This document shows positions 57,464-64,000 of a stretch of 64,000 nt of DNA, one piece after another. Each line of letters starts with the position of its first letter. The stretch's first letter is position 1. The stretch is from Bactrocera neohumeralis. Its lineage: Eukaryota; Arthropoda; Insecta; Diptera; Tephritidae. The notes under the pieces are model-generated. The model made no database searches. It worked only from the letters and a program-made list of their open reading frames with translations, and had not been told where the DNA came from. Location: assembly GCF_024586455.1 (NCBI RefSeq), contig NC_065922.1:34220089-34284088 (forward strand). The letters are read 5' to 3'. A program made the position numbers and the translations under genes.

Positions 57464-60400
57464 AGAGATGCTAACGTTGCAATACTACTCCACCCACGTC
57501 GACAATGTCACTTGTCTTTAATATTCACTTCTCTTTAATTCTGTGTCTTTTGTGTTTATAGTACTTTTGTTTTCGTTGTTATTTCTTACTTGTTTTATGT
57601 TGTGCTTTTGATTTTGATATAGAAAACTTTATTTTGCATATTATGACACACGCATCTACTGCTGTAGTTTCACTAGCCACACGATGGCAGAAATTTGCTG
57701 TGTTGAGTTTGTCTATTTCCTCTGAATATTTTAATTCGCACAAATTATTACGCTTTGCTCTGATCTCTGTATATGTATGTATTGTTTTTTACTTCTTTAT
57801 TTTTTTCCTTTAATAAAATTATTATATTGTAGGCGTATTAACCCATATGGTTATTTTGGGTCTCGAAGAATTAATTATTAAACAGGAAACAATACAACGT
57901 CACTAGTCTCAAGAATATCGAAGAATATAGATGCACCTCCTTTGTTTCGTTTGTGAGATTCTTGCATATACTATATGTGTGTACTTATTCGCCTCTATTC
58001 TCGTTTATTTGTCTTAAGGTGATAGTTGTATATTTTGATTATTGGTATCTGCAAGAAAATAAAAATTAATGAGTAAAGAGTCAAATTTTACATAATTTAG
58101 CCATACAGAGAAGCTATTTTGACTATCTGAAATGGTATTTAAACTTTATTATATTAACTCTATAGGAGAGAACCCATTAATGTTTATCAAACAAGGTTAA
58201 CACGGCACATCATCATTTATACTTAAAAACTCTTTATCTTTCAATATTTCCAATGTTTTGCAAATCACAGCTGACTTATGCCAATCAATTAAGTATGGAT
58301 TATGGTGCATCGTAATGTAGAGATGGATGGTAACATAGAGCAGTTATTGTGGGTGCGGTTATAAAAGGAATACTTAATGGAATCTATATAACTCTGGTTT
58401 TCGTAAAAAACATTACAATTACAATAATTACACTCTTTTCCTTAAATTTTGAAATTAAGATTTCTTTCTATAAAAGACTTAGCACTATGCAAAAACAAAG
58501 CGGTTGTAGATGTAACTGCGCAGCTCAGGGAGACACAGCCGTTATTGTTATACAATATAAAACATATATTGTTTTATATTCATCTATAGTATTAATGCAA
58601 ATGCTGATTCCTATATACGAGTACATGTGTATGACTATGGCACAGTTCCACAAGCCAAAAAACAAGAAATAAACATTGCACATATTTAGCGTGCAGTACC
58701 AGCAAGTGAAGGTCGTTTTATGTGTGACTACTGCAAAGTAGGTATATGTTTGATATAGTATTAAAAGCAACCAATATGATTAACTTGGAAAACTTGTTAT
58801 CAGATATATACGAAATAATCAACTTTTAAACTAATTTGCTAATATGTATATAAGCATATTTTTCTTCCCGAAACGCGCCTTTGGGTGCAAAATATGACGT
58901 TGCTTTCATGCTCCTACCAAATATTTATAATCCATGCTACAACTTCATTGTTCATAAATATAAACTTTTAATACTCAAAACTTCATCGTGCATTTTTCGT
59001 CCACGTCATTTGTATACAACTCATGCAAATTGTTTTGAGTTAATAAAATACATTTTATCTGGTTTGCAGCTAAAATAATCACATTATATATATGTACATA
59101 TGTATATAAGCAATAGCTGTTCAATGCTCCTTCTTAAACTGACGTAAAATATTTTTGCATGCAAAGATATTTTTCCTCAGGATGATATTTTTATTTTATT
59201 GTTTTTCTGCACGTATTACAAAATAAGTTATTAGCTTGGCGTTTATTATTGTACAACTTGCATAAATTTACTTATTATAGTTTGTAATTAATTGCATATG
59301 AATATTTTAAATGTATTGCGTACTTTCACGATAACTTTGTTGCTGATTTCTTCACTCACTTTCATGTAATCACACTAAAATTTATATTTTCTTTTCAATA
59401 CCAAATTTATTCTTGTCTTCGATCTATCTTTCTTCGTAATTTTGTTTTTTATTATTTCTTTGACTTCGTACTGCTATCCAATTGTACTCTCTCGCTCTAG
59501 CTCATAACGACGAACGCAATATCATTTTTATCATTTGCCCTATTGTTTGTCTATATTGTGCTGCTATCCACAGCAATAATTGGAAATGCAAAAACAAATT
59601 GCATAATACTAGCAAAAATGCAAATTTATTTTTTTCAACACTAATAATAATGAATTTAATTGGCAAGAAACTGTAAAACAACTACGTTAATTTTGTACCT
59701 GTCAATTTTACACGTGAATAAAGACTAAACAGCTGTCAGATGCGCAAGTGTTGCTGAAGCTATTTTTCCAATTCTCCATTTATCACTCAAAACAAAGCAT
59801 GTGCGAAAGAGAGAAAACTAAGGACTGCCTACATGGTTGCATGTGGAATGGTGATGCCCTCCACAAACAAAGCTCTTTTCATATTTTAGGATTTTCTTAA
59901 AATTTTCTGGCAAGGCCATATTGAAGCTTTTGCAGAACAGTGGGACATAACTGCAAAGAAGGATACATATATATGTAAGTAAGTATACAGATCGGTATTG
60001 GCCATATTGATGAATATGAATTAAAAGCAATAATCTTTATTGATTTGTTATTGCTAATGAAAATATTTGGAGCGAGAACTGAAATACATAAAAAATTAAA
60101 TACTCTTTATTTATAATTTACTTATTTTATTTTATTCTTTATTGATATTGCTAATTGCAAGAATATCACATTTTTATGTGAAAGTTGCTCTAATTTACTA
60201 CACTGTTATAAAATTAGTAGAAATTAAGAGAGCTTTCGAAACCAATTGTCGTCAAGCCAACAAAATGTAAACAAAGGATATCAAGCATGTTGTTTTTGTT
60301 TTGATGTGAGCAATTCGTGTCCTTTGTTCACATTAAGAGACAGACATTTGCAGTACATTTTTATGGTTACAATAATATAACAATTTGGAAAATATATAGA

Positions 60401-60775
60401 AAAGCTTAATTAATCATTATTCATGTTAAGAAAAAGTAACGAAGTTAACCGAAAGTGATACTTATCAGCAGAGGTAGCAATTGGAATAAGATAACCAATT
60501 TTCATAGTTAACAATCGATTTTTATATTATACTAAATATATTCCGAAATTATCGATTTGGCATAAAAATGGTGATTAGTTTAATTAATTTAGATACACTA
60601 ACATACATAAGCAGTAAAGTCTGCATACTAGTTTGAAATAACAAACTACGAAAAATGAGCAAAGTAAAATAATTGGAAACGTTTTTTAATTTACTAAATA
60701 CAAATAAATACAATCGCTGCAATTACCAATTTGTAGTAAATTCAACAAGCTATACTTAACAAATTAAATTTAAAT
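57464..60775. other. Divergent intergenic interval between Ubr1 and the tail-anchored-protein gene
   Basis: It should contain the Ubr1 5' leader and promoter (right of 57463) and the leader of the gene at 60776. A minus-strand TATAAA lies near 57559, and an A/T-rich leader-like stretch precedes 60776. ORFs at 58349-58672 and 59482-59676 have no domain and ordinary intergenic composition. Start sites cannot be fixed. Confidence 0.45.
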
Positions 60776-61218
60776 ATGGCCACCGATTTGAAAACTTCAA
60801 TTAATGCCACATCAACAACAACAAATTCATCATACGCAAGCAACGTTAATTCAATGAATAATATAAAAACAGTTACGGAAACCAATGCTGCACAACCGAC
60901 TCCAGCTAGTGGGTGTAGTTATGGTGGAAACAATGTTAACGATAAAGGAAATGGCAATGCCGGTGGAACAACATCGCACAGTGAGAAATCGGAAAAGCAT
61001 TTGGAACGTATTGATTTTGATGCTCATGGCGATAGCATCGCTTTGCTTGCTGGTGATGATTCCGATTATACCCCACCCCCATCACCCTTATCAAGTATTG
61101 GTTATGCCCCACCAATGGAGCCTAAAAAGCGACGCTGGTTGTCATCTTTACACAGTGTCATTTTCATTATAACTTGTGCACTAGCAGTATTCATTGTGTT
61201 TCGGAACGTCCTGACCTG
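60776..61218 (+). CDS. Coding exon 1 of the tail-anchored-protein candidate
   Basis: ATG in AAATATGGCC context; donor GACCTG before GTGAGT. The open frame has a clear shift to coding-like composition against the AT-rich flanks. Contains nearly all of the protein, including the membrane helix. Confidence 0.82.
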
Positions 61219-63324
61219 GTGAGTATTACGCATGAAAGTGCATATGTATATATACATACATATGTATGTATGCATACATACATATATGTATCATATCCTG
61301 TTCAAAATTCATTTCGTTTTCGTATACAAATTTTTTCTTACGTCATACATATTACTGATTACTTTTACCTTCTCATTAATTGCCCAGTTTGATCAACTCA
61401 TGTCACAACCTCCAATGATGTAGTAATTTGATGTACATACTTACATACATATGTACTATATGTACATACTTACGTACTCCCACAGTGCATCGATATAGTA
61501 TAATTGCAAATCTGTGAAAGTTAAGAAACATCTCCTCCTGAAAACTCAAAAGACCAGTTAGTTGTACAGAATTCTGACTGCACCGAAGCTATAATACCCT
61601 TTACAGGTGCATTGCTTTTGGCATAAAAGGTTATAAAAGAACAGATCTTTATTTTGATTTTGATGGACCAGTTTATATGATTACGATATGCTACTATATA
61701 GAGGTCTGATCTGAAGAAGTAGAAGTAGAGTTGCTGTAGCCAGTAATCTAGGCCAAATTTTGTTAACATAATTTTAATCGGTCAGTCGGTACGACAGTTA
61801 TATGCTATAATGATCCGTTATCGATTCTAATAAATGAGGAGAGAGAATGATTATGCAAAACTTCAGATCAGTATCTCAAAAACTTTGGGAATGGGTGTTA
61901 AAAACTTCGTTGTAAACTCAAATACTCTGTACAGGTTATGATGAGAGAATTTAGATCTTGTATGGTCTAATATTCGAAAACACTGTTATCTAAGTATGTA
62001 CGTGCGATTTTTAGTACAAGCTGCACTCTGGTACTGAAAAATTTCTGGTCACCAAAAACTGTCCAGTCAGCGCACTTCACTTCCGACATAAATATTACGG
62101 CCTTAAAATCCAAAGAAATCTCTCTATAAGTAGTTTGGACACTTTAAAGAAGTTAACTGGAAACTAACGGCATTTTTGAGCGGCAGGTGTATCGTAGTCA
62201 TTGAATTTTTTCCGTTATAATAATTTATTCAAATATGCCGGTGTGAAAACCAATAACTATTATGGCCAAATAAACTTATGGAAGGGTACAAAAAGCACTG
62301 AAAGTCGTATTTAAATTCATACATTTGAATTCTCTTGGTTCTGCTTTAACGTTACAAGTATGAAAATCCAAATAAAATAAAAGAATTTTCCTATATTTCA
62401 CTACTCAATGAAATGCTAATGACCGCTTTGCCTTCCACCTGATTCAAAACAACATTCATAAACAATGTGTATATGTATGCATTTATGTACATAAGTATAT
62501 TTTTTGTTTATACGCAACAAAAATATCTTTAAGTATACACATGTGTATTTTATTATACATACATACATACATATGTACATGTATCTACACATATTCAAAA
62601 GTGAAATGCCGCTGCCTTTGTCACTACTTTCTTCTTGTATTTTCTTTTCATATTTAACATACATACATAAGTGCATATACACATTCACATAGACAGGTTC
62701 CTTTCTCTGCATTCATACACACATGTACTAGCATTTAATCCGTATATACATACATACATATGTATGTATGTGGGCATATTTTATCAGTCCGCACTTGACG
62801 GATTGTTTACTTTTGACGTTGCGCCAATATTGTTTACAATTTGCACAATCACGCATATAATTCAGTATATACACACATATACACGATAAATATGTATACA
62901 TACGTACATATATATAATACCTAAGCTCGCTCTCGCTCTCTGAAAGACCTACAGCCACATATACAAGAAACGATTTAATTGTTACAACTCTTAAAAAATT
63001 GTAAACGTCCAAAAGAGAAAGTATAATGCATAAAGGTATTTTCCAAATATTCTGGTTTCGTATTAAAATTCTGAATTAGAGGAAAAATGAGCAGTGAAGA
63101 CTAAAAAGTGTGGCATTAGTTACTTTACGAAAATATCATATACATAGTAGGTGTGAGGTTGTCTTCGACAGAATGTGCCTGGTCTGTTTTTTTTTACTTA
63201 AAAATTTATAATCAAATATGAACCTTGATCTAAAAACATAAAAATCATACCAAATTAACTTCTAAATTGACTTTTGACTACTTGATTTTCCTACAGGCTT
63301 TTGTATTTTTTCACAAAGAAGTAA
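60776..63324 (+). CDS. Candidate tail-anchored membrane protein (two coding exons)
   Basis: Exons 60776-61218 and 63297-63324 join in frame (phase 2) to give about 156 residues. Residues 1-65 are Ser/Thr/Asn-rich and disordered. 71-95 are charged with HLERIDFDAHGDSIALL, followed by the acidic DDSDYTPPPSPLSSIGYAPP (94-113). KKRRW (117-121) then precedes one hydrophobic helix (SVIFIITCALAVFIVF, 127-142) and a short end VLTWLLYFFTKK. No signal peptide. One helix within about 15 residues of the C-terminus is the layout of tail-anchored proteins. I do not recognise the family. The exon 2 end is inferred from splice signals; if wrong, the protein would continue and could be type II. Confidence 0.7.
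61219..63296 (+). other. Intron of the tail-anchored-protein candidate
   Basis: Holds several CATACATATGTATG microsatellite blocks (61245-61290, 62550-62585, 62745-62775) and a hairpin-type repeat copy (61565-61960). No further exon recognised. Confidence 0.5.
61565..61960 (-). repeat. Hairpin-ended dispersed repeat, partial
   Basis: Begins with a half-hairpin (CTGCACCGAAGCTATAATAC), then CCCTTTACAGGTGCATTG, a GATGGACCAGTTTATATGAT module and GGTCAGTCGGTACGACAGTT, matching the order of other copies in reverse orientation. Confidence 0.5.
63297..63324 (+). CDS. Candidate terminal coding exon of the tail-anchored-protein candidate
   Basis: Strong acceptor (TTGATTTTCCTACAG) followed by GCTTTTG; joining phase 2 gives W-LLYFFTKK and TAA at 63322-63324. 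Chosen because it is the first strong acceptor that continues the frame sensibly; other acceptors were not exhaustively excluded. Confidence 0.45.
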
Positions 63325-64000
63325 TGGATTTGTCATGTAAACAAATAGGCCTATACAAAGCCAATCCCTGCCGGAAATTGTTGAACTGGCGCTATTCTCA
63401 CAGTACGCGTCTTCGATTCGTCATTTTTCTGGACACTAAATGGTCTCTTGTCTAAACTCATGTCAACAAGTTTAGTTAAATTGATAAAAGAGAAGTGGTT
63501 TATATTTTTAATGATCCCAAGTTTTGCTTTACACATTTTAGACCAGTTTCACCATTGTGAATGGTTCATATAACAAATTACTATCAAATATGTAAATGTA
63601 ATATTTTTTCTTCAAAGCTTAAGATTATCTCCAACAAAGACGCCTGTGCCAAGGGACATGTTAACGCTTGGCGAATCGAAGACATCTAATGCAAGCATGC
63701 AATCAATGACTTGAAATACAATCAAATGAGATTAATTAATGAGCATTGAGCGTGAACAGTCAGATCAGAACATTTCTAATGAGTTTTAACTACAATGAAA
63801 TATTATTGAGTATATATGTGCATATGTACATATGTATGTACATATAGTCACCTAAAATTCAAAATAACGTAACACCACTTTTCATAAGTTTACAGGCGAA
63901 GGAAAAACGATATAATAGAAACCACTCGTAGAAGCAAATTTTGAGTTTTGGTTATATATTAGTTATAAAATGGTTATATTTTGGTTATATCTGAAAGCGG
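63325..64000 (+). other. 3' flank of the tail-anchored-protein candidate
   Basis: Non-coding sequence after the proposed stop with an ACATATGTATGTACATA microsatellite near 63824-63846. No canonical AATAAA was picked out with confidence. Confidence 0.4.

Noticed and set aside
58349..58672. 107-codon hydrophobic frame in the Ubr1 upstream interval
   Set aside because: Hydrophobicity comes from AT-rich codons; no conserved motif and no splice context.
62700..62900. Possible regular array (CATACA/TATGTA blocks) resembling spaced repeats
   Set aside because: These are ordinary dinucleotide/tetranucleotide microsatellites without unique spacers; not a CRISPR array, which would not be expected in an animal genome.

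Overview
The window looks like nuclear DNA of a dipteran insect, probably a tephritid fruit fly or close relative (an inference from gene structure and repeat content, not a database match). It is AT-rich, full of ATGTA/CATATG microsatellites, has spliced genes with GT-AG introns, and is packed with decayed mariner-type DNA transposons and non-LTR retrotransposon pieces. There is no sign of a bacterial, viral or organellar sequence.

Three protein-coding genes can be supported. (1) A complete N-end-rule E3 ubiquitin ligase of the UBR1/UBR2 family (Ubr1) on the minus strand, start codon at 57463 and stop at 43092. It has eight core coding exons giving about 1813 residues (UBR box, ClpS-like domain, RING-H2, C-terminal cap domain), and two possible optional in-frame mini-exons (18 and 69 nt) in its first large intron. 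(2) A plus-strand gene at 31476-38709, three coding exons, about 212 residues: two membrane segments followed by a tail with PPSY and PPPY motifs, of the kind that recruit Nedd4-type WW-domain ubiquitin ligases. Its first coding exon is a 50-nt piece 6.5 kb upstream of the rest. (3) A plus-strand gene at 60776-63324, two coding exons, about 156 residues: a long soluble N-terminus and a single membrane helix close to the C-terminus, which looks like a tail-anchored protein.

Region by region: 1-30.5 kb is gene-free and made of transposon remains (several mariner families, non-LTR fragments with reverse transcriptase or RNase H pieces, a TTAA-flanked nested MITE pair, a 109-bp palindrome) and copies of a dispersed repeat whose ends are short hairpins. 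30.5-38.7 kb is the PPxY gene, whose first intron carries three mariners. 38.7-42.8 kb is its 3' flank plus two back-to-back mariner derivatives and smaller pieces. 42.8-57.5 kb is Ubr1, transcribed towards the PPxY gene; its introns hold a mariner nested in a hairpin-ended repeat, a non-LTR fragment, and one repeat copy ending about 15 bp from a splice donor. 57.5-64 kb is the divergent intergenic interval and the tail-anchored-protein candidate.

Functionally, Ubr1 should be a cytosolic ubiquitin ligase that recognises destabilising N-terminal residues. The PPxY protein may be a membrane adaptor or substrate for a different (HECT) class of ligase; their adjacency is probably incidental. Nothing in the window suggests an operon-like or defence system; the most unusual signals are the Ubr1 mini-exons, the two unrecognised small membrane-protein genes, and the hairpin and fold-back repeat structures.
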